Below, piece after piece: positions 1 through 7,421 of a stretch of 10,434 nt of DNA (within the stretch, counting starts at the first letter, position 1; each line of letters begins with the position of its first letter). Source of the stretch: an uncultured Rikenellaceae bacterium (GTDB lineage Bacteria; Bacteroidota; Bacteroidia; Bacteroidales; Rikenellaceae); NCBI GenBank assembly GCA_947176715.1, contig CAMWRR010000042.1, forward strand, positions 1-10,434. Direction: 5' to 3'. A model generated the notes under the pieces. That model worked only from the letters and a program-made list of their open reading frames with translations, searched no databases and was not told the DNA's origin. Position numbers and translations under genes: made by a program.

Positions 1-21
1 GGCTGTGCCCCCTCGTTTTTG

Positions 22-49
22 CCTACTTTTGTCGAGTGACAAAAGTAGG
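22..49. repeat. Perfect 12-bp inverted repeat containing TACTTTTG
   Basis: The arms CCTACTTTTGTC (22-33) and GACAAAAGTAGG (38-49) are perfectly complementary around a 4-base loop, gagt. Each strand of the stem contains TACTTTTG, which fits the Bacteroidota -7 consensus TAnnTTTG, so it could act as a promoter element, a hairpin, or part of a dispersed intergenic repeat. No gene begins close to it within the window. The repeat itself is directly visible; its role is unknown. Confidence 0.8.
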
Positions 50-92
50 TCTCCATGAAGTGGTCCCACGGAAGGCTCTCCATGAAATGGTC
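50..92. repeat. 16-nt direct repeat (two copies, 27 nt apart)
   Basis: The copies at 50-65 (tctccatgaagtggtc) and 77-92 (tctccatgaaatggtc) match at 15 of 16 positions. The period of 27 is a multiple of three, so a plus-strand reading from the ATG at 55 gives a 14-codon frame containing MKWS twice before a TGA. I read this as a repeat rather than a gene. It probably belongs to one repetitive intergenic block with the inverted repeat at 22-49. Confidence 0.65.
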
Positions 93-131
93 TGCCTGAA
101 AGCCCCCTCGGAGAGCGCCCACCGCGAGATG

Positions 132-190
132 CCGGCTAAACGGCCCTATGAGAGCCTGCCGGCAGGCTCTCATAGGGCCGTTTAAGCCGG
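132..190 (-). terminator. Long near-perfect hairpin after the M23 gene (possible terminator)
   Basis: The left arm (132-160) and right arm (161-190) are complementary over about 29 bp with one bulged base; CCGGCTAAAC on the left faces GTTTAAGCCGG on the right. The centre is TGCCGGCA, so there is essentially no loop. It starts one base past the M23 stop codon (192-194), which suits an end-of-transcript structure. On the minus strand it is not followed by a T-run, so classic intrinsic termination is uncertain. It could also protect the 3' end or be a repeat element. Confidence 0.5.
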
Positions 191-191
191 A

Positions 192-1247
192 CTACTTCAC
201 GACAAGCCTTTGTCCGATGTTGATACGGCTCGATGTCAATCCGTTCAGCTTCATTATCTTGTCCACCGTGGTGCCGTAGCGTCGGGCTATGGCGTAGAGG
301 GTGTCGCCCTTTACCACGCGGTGTGTGACGGAACCCGTGCTCTTGGTCTGGGTGCCGCTCTGCGCGCTTGCAGACGATGCCGTAGTCTTTGGCGGCGTTA
401 CGACCGGCTCATCTTCGGGCAGGTCGCGCTTCTTGGAGGATGCGCTCACCACGCCTTTACGGTTGTAGACATACAACGAGCCGTCCTGCAGCTTGTTCTT
501 CTTGACGTCGATGAGCAGATTGGGGTTGAAGAACTGCCCCATCACCCTCACCTCGAAGTGTACGTGGTCGGTGGTGGCGCGTCCGGTACGTCCCACCTTG
601 GCTATCACGTCGCCGGCTCTGACGCGGTCGCCTGAGCGGGCTATGTTGCGCGAGTTGTGGCTGTAAACCGTCTCCAGACCGTTGTCGTGACGTATCACCA
701 CCACGTTGCCGTAGCTGCTGTAATTCTTCGACATGCGCACCACACCGTCGAATGCGGCGTAGACATTGCTCCCGGGAAGCGCCTTTAGGTCGACGCCCGT
801 GTGCATGCGTCCGCTACGTATGCCGTAGTCGGAGATGAACCAGCCGTCGCACGGGTAGTGGAAATCGCGCTTCATGGAGGAGAGGTCGTAGTAGAGATAG
901 TCGCGCCCCTTGAACGGGTCGTAATAGGAGAACTTGACATGTTGCGTCTCTATCTCCTTGAACTTGAACATCTCGGGGTCGCCGGCGAAACGATGGTTGT
1001 CGCGGTCGATACGGTCGTAGAGCGAGCTGGTGTCGGCATCGGCGGCTATCTTGTCCCACGAGCGGCGCTCCTCCCTCTTCTCTGAGGCGGTGACACGGTG
1101 GGGCTTTATGTCGCCGGTGTAGGGGGTGCCGTCATCGTTGAGATAATATGACGGCAACTGGCTGCTCCGGCTCTTTTTGAGAGAGGAGCAGCCGGTTACC
1201 GTGAGGGCGAGCACGGCGGCGACTGCAAGTGACAGCGTCGCTCTCAT
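192..1247 (-). CDS. M23 family peptidase lipoprotein with C-terminal LysM domain
   Basis: This 351-residue predicted lipoprotein acts on peptidoglycan in the periplasm. The start at 1247 gives a hydrophobic signal peptide ending in a lipobox (VTGC, Cys20). A spacer region is followed by a LytM/M23 domain at about 140-245, with the metal ligands H149 and D153 (HTGVD), H197 (YSH) and H228-V-H230 all present. The protein is therefore probably an active zinc endopeptidase rather than a degenerate EnvC/NlpD-like activator. A Ser/Thr-rich linker (about 260-308) leads to one LysM repeat at 309-351, which should bind glycan. The reading frame stays open to 1373, but the extra 42 residues lie inside trxB and lack a signal sequence. 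The start follows the trxB stop by one base (TAG-C-ATG), with GGAG four bases before it, so translational coupling is likely. Substrate bond and partners are not visible. Confidence 0.9.
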   Translation of the reverse strand: MRATLSLAVAAVLALTVTGCSSLKKSRSSQLPSYYLNDDGTPYTGDIKPHRVTASEKREERRSWDKIAADADTSSLYDRIDRDNHRFAGDPEMFKFKEIETQHVKFSYYDPFKGRDYLYYDLSSMKRDFHYPCDGWFISDYGIRSGRMHTGVDLKALPGSNVYAAFDGVVRMSKNYSSYGNVVVIRHDNGLETVYSHNSRNIARSGDRVRAGDVIAKVGRTGRATTDHVHFEVRVMGQFFNPNLLIDVKKNKLQDGSLYVYNRKGVVSASSKKRDLPEDEPVVTPPKTTASSASAQSGTQTKSTGSVTHRVVKGDTLYAIARRYGTTVDKIMKLNGLTSSRINIGQRLVVK

Positions 1248-1248
1248 G

Positions 1249-2181
1249 CTACTCCATGCCGTTGAGGAAACGTTCGGCGTCCAGTGCGGCCATACAGCCC
1301 GAACCTGCGGCGGTGATGGCCTGACGGTAGCGCGGGTCTTTGACGTCGCCGGCGGCGAATACACCTTTGACACTCGTCTTGGACGTTCCCGGCTCCACCT
1401 TTATATACCCCTCGGCATCCAGCTCCAGCTGACCGTCGAACACCTTGGTGTTGGGGGTGTGGCCTATGGCGAGGAAGAAACCGTCTATGTTTATGGTGTG
1501 CATCTTGCCCTCTTTGTCGACGAGCAACGCACCGTTGACACCGTCTTCGTCACCGAGCACCTCTTTGGTGTTATGCTCGAAGAGCACCTCTATGTTGGGG
1601 GTGTTGAAGACGCGGTCCTGCATGGCCTTGGAGGCGCGCAGATAGTCTTTGCGCACTATCATGTAGACCTTGCGGCAGAGGGTGGCCAGATAGGTGGCCT
1701 CCTCGCATGCCGTGTCGCCGCCGCCCACTACGGCCACATCTTTCTTGCGGTAGAAGAAGCCGTCGCAGGTAGCGCACGCCGATACGCCCATGCCGCGGTA
1801 TTTCATCTCCGACTCCAGACCGAGATAACGGGCCGTGGCTCCGGTGGCCACTATGAGTGCGTCGGCCTCTATTACGGTGCCGCCGTCTATGGTCACCTTG
1901 AACGGACGCGACGAAAAGTCGGTGGCGGTGACTATGCCGGTGCGTATGTCGGTACCGAGGCGTTCGGCCTGACGGCGCAGATCCTCCATGAGAGAGGTGC
2001 CGGTGGTGCCGTCGGGATAGCCGGGGAAGTTCTCTATCTCGGTGGTGGTGGTGAGCTGACCGCCCGGCTCTATGCCCTGATAGAGGACGGGAGCGAGGTT
2101 GGCGCGTGACGCGTAGATGGCTGCGGTGTAACCTGCGGGACCGCTACCGATGATGAGGATTTTTGTCTTTTCGTTTGCCAT
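1249..2181 (-). CDS. trxB: Thioredoxin-disulfide reductase
   Basis: This 310-residue cytoplasmic flavoenzyme passes electrons from NADPH to thioredoxin. The N-terminal FAD-binding motif GSGPAG is at 12-17. The redox-active CATC pair is C136/C139 followed by DG, the NADPH-binding GGGDTA is at 153-158, and the C-terminal FAD motif (FAAGDVKDPRYRQA) is present. The length is normal for low-molecular-weight bacterial TrxB and no key residue is missing. The start (ATG at 2181) has no clear Shine-Dalgarno site, which is common in Bacteroidota. It lies 60 bases downstream of asd and one base upstream of the M23 lipoprotein gene. No Bacteroidota -7 element is evident in the asd-trxB gap, so it is probably read through from asd. 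Thioredoxin itself is not in the window. Confidence 0.97.
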   Translation of the reverse strand: MANEKTKILIIGSGPAGYTAAIYASRANLAPVLYQGIEPGGQLTTTTEIENFPGYPDGTTGTSLMEDLRRQAERLGTDIRTGIVTATDFSSRPFKVTIDGGTVIEADALIVATGATARYLGLESEMKYRGMGVSACATCDGFFYRKKDVAVVGGGDTACEEATYLATLCRKVYMIVRKDYLRASKAMQDRVFNTPNIEVLFEHNTKEVLGDEDGVNGALLVDKEGKMHTINIDGFFLAIGHTPNTKVFDGQLELDAEGYIKVEPGTSKTSVKGVFAAGDVKDPRYRQAITAAGSGCMAALDAERFLNGME

Positions 2182-2241
2182 TATTGTTCTGTCGGTTTGT
2201 TGTTATACTTATGATTGATGCCGATTATCGCCTCGGGCGAC

Positions 2242-3255
2242 CTACGCTTTAAGCACCCCCTGCTCTATGAGCGATTCGGCGATCTGCACCGCATTGAGGG
2301 CGGCACCTTTCTTTATCTGATCGCCTACACACCAGAATGTCAGTCCGTTGGGGTTCGATATATCTTTGCGGATGCGTCCCACGTATACAGGCTCCTTACC
2401 CGCTATGTCGAGCGGCATGGGATACTCCTTGCCCTCGGGATTGTCTACCACAACCAGCCCCTTGCTACCAGCGAAGGCCTCGCGCACCTCGTCGACACCG
2501 AGGGGGCGCTCCGTCTCCACCCATACGGCCTCGGAGTGGGCGCGCATAACGGGCACACGCACGCATGTGGCGCTCACCTCTATGTCGGAGTGCATTATCT
2601 TGCGGGTCTCGTTATACATCTTTAGCTCCTCTTTGGTGTAGCCGTTGTCGCAGAAGACATCCACGTGGGGTATGAGGTTGAAAGCCAGCTGATAGGCGAA
2701 CTTCTCCACCGTGGGTTTCTCGCCCGCCGCTATCTGACGGTACTGGTTCTCCAGCTCGGCCATAGCCTGTGCTCCGGCTCCGCTGGCGGCCTGATATGTG
2801 GCTACATGTACGCGTTTTATGTGCGACAGCCTCTCTATGGCTCCGAGCGCCACCACCATCTGGATAGTGGTGCAGTTGGGGTTGGCGATGATGCGTCGCG
2901 GCATCTGCACCGCATCCTCCGGATTGACCTCGGGGACCACCAGAGGCACGTCCGGCTCCATGCGGAACGCGCTGGAGTTGTCTATCATCACCGTGCCGTG
3001 CTTGGTTATGGTATCGGCATACTCCAATGAGGTGGAGCCGCCCGCCGAGACAAAGGCCACGTCTATGCCCTTGAAGTCGTCGTTATGCTTCAACTCCTTG
3101 ACTACATGCTCTTTGCCGCGAAAGAGATACGACGTGCCCGCGCTCCGTTTGGAGCCGAACAGGGTCAACTCGGTAACGGGGAAAGAGTGGTCTTCGAGCA
3201 CTCTGAGAAATTCCTGTCCAACGGCGCCGCTCGCGCCCACTATGGCTACTTTCAT
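2242..3255 (-). CDS. asd: Aspartate-semialdehyde dehydrogenase
   Basis: This 337-residue enzyme catalyses NADPH-dependent reduction of aspartyl phosphate to aspartate semialdehyde. That step is the branch point to lysine and diaminopimelate, threonine and methionine. The N-terminal Rossmann motif is VGASGAVGQ (6-14). The catalytic cysteine is C128 in NPNCTT, the conserved TYQAASGAG loop follows at about 153-161, and the acid-base histidine is H240 in RVPVMRAHSE. The length and motifs fit the family throughout. The upstream gap to the PBP gene (3256-3351) holds a small GCGGG-AGG-CCCGC stem-loop at 3272-3284 but no convincing promoter. Placement next to a peptidoglycan synthase fits supply of diaminopimelate, but this is inference; co-transcription has not been shown. 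Confidence 0.97.
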   Translation of the reverse strand: MKVAIVGASGAVGQEFLRVLEDHSFPVTELTLFGSKRSAGTSYLFRGKEHVVKELKHNDDFKGIDVAFVSAGGSTSLEYADTITKHGTVMIDNSSAFRMEPDVPLVVPEVNPEDAVQMPRRIIANPNCTTIQMVVALGAIERLSHIKRVHVATYQAASGAGAQAMAELENQYRQIAAGEKPTVEKFAYQLAFNLIPHVDVFCDNGYTKEELKMYNETRKIMHSDIEVSATCVRVPVMRAHSEAVWVETERPLGVDEVREAFAGSKGLVVVDNPEGKEYPMPLDIAGKEPVYVGRIRKDISNPNGLTFWCVGDQIKKGAALNAVQIAESLIEQGVLKA

Positions 3256-3351
3256 CTTTTATATCGTTTGAGGCGGGAGGCCCGCACTATTTACAAAATC
3301 TTCCGAGGCACGCTCCTGTGTCGGGCGACCTCTCCTCGCACACGCGCGGCT

Positions 3352-5730
3352 CTACAAGTCGAAGAAGCCGTCGTTATCGTCCTGTCGTCTGTCTACCTCC
3401 CTATCGGTAAACTCGGAACCCTCTTCAAACAGACCGGGACAGTCGTGACGTTCCACCCCTACCGGCTTGACGAATGTGTCGCTCTCGCTGATGCCCAAAG
3501 AGGTGTCCTTATATACCTTCTGCATGAATATGCCGAACGCGGGCAGTGCCATCACGCCGCCCTCGCCGCGCGACGACGGGTGCACGCTACGGTCCTCGCC
3601 GCCCACCCATACTCCGGCCACTATCTTTGGCGTCACACCCATGAACCACGCGTCGGAGTTGTTGTTGGTGGTGCCGGTCTTGCCGCCCATCTCGCCGGTG
3701 AACTGGTAGACATTGCGCAACCTTATGGCCGTGCCGCGGTTGACCACGTTCTGCAACAGACCCAGCATGTCGAACGCGCTCTGTTGCGATATGGCGTCGT
3801 AGCTCTGTGGGGCGAATGTAGCCAGTATGTTGCCGTGCCTGTCCTCTATGCGGGTGACGAATATAGGCTCTATGTGCACGCCCATGTTGACGAAATCGGT
3901 GTAGGCCCCGGCCATCTCCATGAGCGACACGTCGGCGGTGCCCAGACAGAGCGACGGCGTAGGGTCGATATAGCTCTTGATGCCGAGACGGTGTATGAAA
4001 TCGGCCACCGCCGCGGGCTGACCCGCCTGTTGCATTATCCATGCGGAATAGTTGTTGCGGCTCATGGCCAGACCCCACCACAAGGGCCTCAGCTCCCCGG
4101 CCTGCTCCACGTTGCCCGCCTCCTTGGGGCTCCACCCCTCAATGGTGACGGGCGAGTTGGGCACGGGCGAACACGGGGTCAGACCCAGCTGGTCTATGGC
4201 GAACGTGTAGACGTAGGGTTTGAACGTAGAGCCGGCCTGACGTCGGCCCTGCGACACCATGTCGTACATGAAGTGGCGGAAGTCGACACCGCCAACGTAG
4301 GCCTTGACATACCCCGACGACGGCTCTATGGCGACCATGCCCGAACGGAGGAACCCTTTGCTGTAAAGGATGGAGTCGCGCGGGGTCATCACCGTGTCTA
4401 TGCCGTAGCGTCTGCCGTAGCCGAACACCGTCATGTCGGTAGGCGTACGGAACGCCTTGTCGATGGCCGCCTCGCTCGCCCCTTCGTTCTTCATGCGGCG
4501 GTAACGGTCGGTCTGTCTGACGGCGCGGTTTATTATATCCTCCTGCTCCTTTTTGGTGATGTTGGAGAAGATGGTGCCGCGCGCCTTGGCCTGAGCGTTG
4601 AAGTGGGGCTGCACGTTCTTGCTCATGTTCTCCACCACGGCCTCCTCGGCGTATCTCTGCATCTTGGAGTTGATGGTGGTGTATATCTTAAGCCCGTCCT
4701 TATATATGTTATAAGGTGTGCCGTCGGCCTTTTTGTTCTTGTTGCACCAACCGTAGAGCGGGTCGTTCTCCCACTGCCGGACCAACTGGTTGTAGTCCCA
4801 GTCGGAGATGAACGGGGTCTTCTTCGGCTCGCTCGCCGTCATGTAGAGGCGCAGCATGGTGCGGAAATAGGTGGCTATGCCCACGTCGTGCGATATGGGC
4901 TGGTAGTTGAGCTTTATCTCCGTGCGCTTGAGCGAGTCCAGCTCCTTTTTGGTGATATAGCCATGCGCCTCCATGCGGGCGAGCACCGTGTTGCGACGGT
5001 TGAGCGCGTTCTTGGGGTTACGCACGGGGCTGAAACGCGAGGGTGCGTTGACGACACCCACCAGCATGGCCGCCTCCTCTATGCCCAACTCGCGCGGACT
5101 CTTGCCGAAAAAGGTCTGTGCCGCCGACTTTATGCCGTAGGCGTTGCTACCGTACTCCACCACGTTGAGATACATAACTATTATCTCCTCCTTGGTGTAG
5201 TTATGCTCCAGCATCACGGCCGTTATCCACTCCTTGAACTTGGCTATCACGAGTGCGGCGTTGCGGCTTACGGACGAACGGTAGTCGGTGGTGTCGCGCG
5301 GGTAGAGGTTCTTGGCCAGCTGTTGCGATATGGTGGAGCCGCCGCCTTGGTTCTGCGCCAGAAGCACCGTTCTGAAAGCCACGCGGAAAAGGCTGGGGAT
5401 GTCAATGCCCGAATGGCTGTAGAAACGGGCATCCTCGGTAGAGACCAACGCCGCCACCAGATAGGGCGACAAGTCGTCGTAATCTACGAACGACCTGTTC
5501 TCAACGAAGAGACTCCCGAGCAGCTGTCCGTCCTCCGATATGATGTCGGTGGCAAGATTGCTACGCGGATTCTCCAACTCCTCGAAGGTGGGCAACGTAC
5601 CGAACGCACCCGACGCTATAAGGCTGAATATAACCGTCACCGCCACTATCGGCAACAATATGACGCTCCAGAATATTATCGAAAAACGTCTCTTGTTCTT
5701 TATCTCGAAAATTTTTCTCTTTCTTTTCAT
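3352..5730 (-). CDS. Class A penicillin-binding protein (PBP1A-type transglycosylase/transpeptidase)
   Basis: This 792-residue bifunctional peptidoglycan synthase is anchored by one N-terminal membrane segment (about 17-40) after a basic cytoplasmic tail. The GT51 glycosyltransferase domain covers about 65-240, with the catalytic-type motif STEDARFYSHSGID (E99), then GGSTISQQLAKNL and the EEIIVMYLN motif. The transpeptidase domain has all three active-site motifs: STFK (S501-K504), SRN (557-559) and KTGT (684-687). The C-terminus is short and acidic and ends in GFFDL, with no extra domain. The start ATG lies three bases after the nhaD stop (TAA-GCG-ATG), suggesting translational coupling. Both catalytic centres look intact. 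The exact paralog name (mrcA or pbpC type) cannot be decided here, although it is more like PBP1A. Confidence 0.95.
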   Translation of the reverse strand: MKRKRKIFEIKNKRRFSIIFWSVILLPIVAVTVIFSLIASGAFGTLPTFEELENPRSNLATDIISEDGQLLGSLFVENRSFVDYDDLSPYLVAALVSTEDARFYSHSGIDIPSLFRVAFRTVLLAQNQGGGSTISQQLAKNLYPRDTTDYRSSVSRNAALVIAKFKEWITAVMLEHNYTKEEIIVMYLNVVEYGSNAYGIKSAAQTFFGKSPRELGIEEAAMLVGVVNAPSRFSPVRNPKNALNRRNTVLARMEAHGYITKKELDSLKRTEIKLNYQPISHDVGIATYFRTMLRLYMTASEPKKTPFISDWDYNQLVRQWENDPLYGWCNKNKKADGTPYNIYKDGLKIYTTINSKMQRYAEEAVVENMSKNVQPHFNAQAKARGTIFSNITKKEQEDIINRAVRQTDRYRRMKNEGASEAAIDKAFRTPTDMTVFGYGRRYGIDTVMTPRDSILYSKGFLRSGMVAIEPSSGYVKAYVGGVDFRHFMYDMVSQGRRQAGSTFKPYVYTFAIDQLGLTPCSPVPNSPVTIEGWSPKEAGNVEQAGELRPLWWGLAMSRNNYSAWIMQQAGQPAAVADFIHRLGIKSYIDPTPSLCLGTADVSLMEMAGAYTDFVNMGVHIEPIFVTRIEDRHGNILATFAPQSYDAISQQSAFDMLGLLQNVVNRGTAIRLRNVYQFTGEMGGKTGTTNNNSDAWFMGVTPKIVAGVWVGGEDRSVHPSSRGEGGVMALPAFGIFMQKVYKDTSLGISESDTFVKPVGVERHDCPGLFEEGSEFTDREVDRRQDDNDGFFDL

Positions 5731-5733
5731 CGC

Positions 5734-7173
5734 TTACAGGAGCAAACCCTTTAAAAAGTGTTCGAGAACGAATACGCCTACACCGGCCAGATAACCGGCA
5801 AGAGCTATCAGCGACACGTTCTTGAGGTACCACACGAAGCTGATCTTCTCTATACCCATGACCACCACGCCGGCCACCGAGCCTATTATGAGCAGACTGC
5901 CGCCCACGCCGGCGCAGTAGGCGAGCATCTGCCAGAAGATACCGTCGGGCATGAACGCCGCCATATATTCCGGGTCGGCCGCCGCCACCACCGACGAACT
6001 GTCGGCAAGCGGGTACATGCCTATGGCCGCCGCTACGAGAGGCACGTTGTCGACCACAGACGACATGATGCCTATGAATATGTTGATGAGGTATATGTTA
6101 TGCACATGTTCGTCCAAGAAAGAGGCGAAGGCCCCCAACACCCCCGTCATCTGCAACACGCTCACGGCCAGCAGAATGCCGAGGAAGAAGAGTATGGTGG
6201 GTATGTCCACCCGGCGTATCACTCTCGGGACGCGGTGTTTGAGCGCCTCGTCGACGCACACCTTGCGCTTGTACATAACCTCGGTATAGACCCACATTAT
6301 ACCCAACGCCATAAGCACACCCATAAAGGGGGGCAGATGGGTGACGCTCTTGAACATAGGCACCGCAACCAGACACCCTATGCCCAACAGGAATATGGAG
6401 GCGCGCTCCTTGCGTGTTATTATGGTAAGCCACGAACCCGAGGCCTCGTGACCGGAATTGTTGTCGGTGATGATGCCGTGTAACAGCCTCGACGAGATGC
6501 ACAGAGGCACCAGCATCGACACCAGACTCGGCAGGAATATGGCCGGAATGATGCCCTCGGCCGACACATTGCCCTTGACCCACAGCATTATGGTGGTGAT
6601 ATCGCCGATGGGCGACCACGCACCGCCGCTGTTGGCCGCTATTATTATGATGGAGGCGTACACCCAACGCTCCTTGTAGTTCTGTATTATGCGACGCACC
6701 AGCATGACCATGACTATGGAGGTGGTCATGTTATCCAGAAGGGCCGAGAGGAAGAAGGTGATGAACGCTATGAGCCACAACAGCTTGGTCTTGTTGCGGG
6801 TCTTGATACGGTTGGTGATGATGGCGAAACCGCCGTGTACGTCGATAAGCTCGACTATAGTCATGGCTCCGACAAGAAAGAAGAGCGTCTCCGATATTTC
6901 GCCCAACTGCTCCACTATCTGCACGTTGACGATAAAGCTGACGCATTGCTCTATCGCCGTCATGGACTGAGTGACGGGGTTGGTCTCGAGATAGTGGATG
7001 AACTCCTCGGGATTGTATCGGGCTACGATATCGGCACCGAACATGGCATAGATGACCCAAAGCAACGTGCCCATGATGAGGGCGGGACCGGCCTTGTCTA
7101 CCTTCAATCTGTGCTCCAGCGCTATAGCCATATAGCCGACCAAGAAGACGACAATCATCATTTTTATAACCAT
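5734..7173 (-). CDS. nhaD: NhaD-type Na+/H+ antiporter
   Basis: This 479-residue polytopic inner-membrane protein should exchange cytoplasmic Na+ for external H+. Hydrophobic segments run through the whole chain, starting at residues 1-19 and 28-46, consistent with the ion transporter superfamily fold. Diagnostic stretches are LLDNMTT (D147, N148), ANSGGAWSPIGD (180-191), a second half-site VVDNVPL (D375, N376), and a Gly-rich GVGGSLLIIGSVAG segment near 422-435. The paired Asp-Asn motifs mark the two inverted halves typical of this superfamily. The gene starts only 19 bases past the tRNA-Arg 3' end and ends three bases before the PBP gene. It may therefore be transcribed from the tRNA promoter. 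Methionines two to three codons further in (MM at 5-6) are possible alternative starts. Ion specificity is inferred from the family. Confidence 0.92.
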   Translation of the reverse strand: MVIKMMIVVFLVGYMAIALEHRLKVDKAGPALIMGTLLWVIYAMFGADIVARYNPEEFIHYLETNPVTQSMTAIEQCVSFIVNVQIVEQLGEISETLFFLVGAMTIVELIDVHGGFAIITNRIKTRNKTKLLWLIAFITFFLSALLDNMTTSIVMVMLVRRIIQNYKERWVYASIIIIAANSGGAWSPIGDITTIMLWVKGNVSAEGIIPAIFLPSLVSMLVPLCISSRLLHGIITDNNSGHEASGSWLTIITRKERASIFLLGIGCLVAVPMFKSVTHLPPFMGVLMALGIMWVYTEVMYKRKVCVDEALKHRVPRVIRRVDIPTILFFLGILLAVSVLQMTGVLGAFASFLDEHVHNIYLINIFIGIMSSVVDNVPLVAAAIGMYPLADSSSVVAAADPEYMAAFMPDGIFWQMLAYCAGVGGSLLIIGSVAGVVVMGIEKISFVWYLKNVSLIALAGYLAGVGVFVLEHFLKGLLL

Positions 7174-7192
7174 ACCTCGAAACTTTGTGTTG

Positions 7193-7264
7193 TACTCCCG
7201 ATGAGAATCGAACTCATATCTTAGGAACCGGAATCCTAAATTTTATCCATTAAACTACAGGAGC
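7193..7264 (-). tRNA. tRNA-Arg (anticodon CCG)
   Basis: The 72-base minus-strand sequence folds into a full cloverleaf. The acceptor GCTCCTG pairs with CGGGAGT using two G-U wobbles (1-72 and 6-67). The D arm is GTTT/AAAT with a GG-containing loop. The anticodon stem TAGGA/TCCTA closes the loop TTCCGGT, giving anticodon CCG (7229-7231), which reads the Arg codon CGG. The T arm ATGAG/CTCAT has loop TTCGATT. The discriminator is A and the 3' CCA is not encoded. nhaD starts 19 bases downstream on the same strand. Confidence 0.95.
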
Positions 7265-7330
7265 GGTTGCCGCAGGCTCGTCGGGGAAGAGGCCCCCGCA
7301 CATGTTATGTCGTCAGCCTTAAGGGCTTTG

Positions 7331-7338
7331 CAAAAGTA
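7331..7338 (-). promoter_or_regulatory. -7 promoter element for tRNA-Arg and possibly nhaD
   Basis: The minus strand reads TACTTTTG, a full match to the Bacteroidota -7 consensus TAnnTTTG, about 67 bases before the mature tRNA. No TTTG is found at the usual 19-21 base distance; the nearest (in TTTTTG) is 24 bases away, so the -33 box is weak. The upstream context TTTTTGCTACTTTTG resembles the sequence at 16-31. It sits just after the terminator, so transcription would restart here. Confidence 0.5.
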
Positions 7339-7363
7339 GCAAAAATTCCCCGATCTCACATGC

Positions 7364-7397
7364 AAAAACAGGAAAACTTTTTTCAAAGTCTTCCTGT
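7364..7397 (-). terminator. Intrinsic terminator with GAAA tetraloop
   Basis: On the minus strand, ACAGGAAGACTTT pairs with AAAGTTTTCCTGT: 13 bp with one G-U pair, closed by a GAAA (GNRA) tetraloop and followed by a T-run. It would stop transcripts from the dehydrogenase gene, which ends about 170 bases upstream, before the tRNA promoter. It could alternatively end a short RNA starting near 7434. Confidence 0.75.
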
Positions 7398-7399
7398 GT

Positions 7400-7421
7400 T
7401 CAGCCTTTTTTGTCAGGCTGA
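7400..7421 (-). other. Stem-loop upstream of the terminator
   Basis: The minus strand carries TCAGCCT and AGGCTGA, a perfect 7-bp stem with an 8-base loop (GACAAAAA). It sits two bases before the terminator stem. The same TCAGCCT word appears again on the plus strand at 7313-7319, so alternative pairings are possible. The function is unknown. Confidence 0.45.

Noticed and set aside
1248..1373. Upstream-extended start for the M23 lipoprotein gene
   Set aside because: The extra 42 residues overlap trxB and would bury the lipoprotein signal peptide. The start at 1247 gives an immediate signal peptide and lipobox.
1177..2109. 310-codon plus-strand frame opposite trxB
   Set aside because: It is a shadow of trxB, which has clear FAD, NADPH and CATC motifs. 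The antisense product has no family features.
2228..2240. TCGCC-TCG-GGCGA stem-loop after asd as a terminator
   Set aside because: Short stem with no T-run. No promoter is visible before trxB, so read-through seems more likely.
3272..3284. GCGGG-AGG-CCCGC stem-loop between the PBP gene and asd as a terminator
   Set aside because: Only a 5-bp stem with no T-run on the minus strand, too weak to call.
3085..5754. 889-codon open frame on the plus strand opposite the PBP gene
   Set aside because: It is antisense to a PBP with all active-site motifs intact. Its translation is rich in Arg, His and Val with no recognisable domain, as expected of a shadow frame in GC-rich coding DNA.
7193..7264. tRNA-Arg as an integration site for a mobile element
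   Set aside because: No integrase and no direct repeat of the tRNA 3' end is visible; the flanking genes look native.
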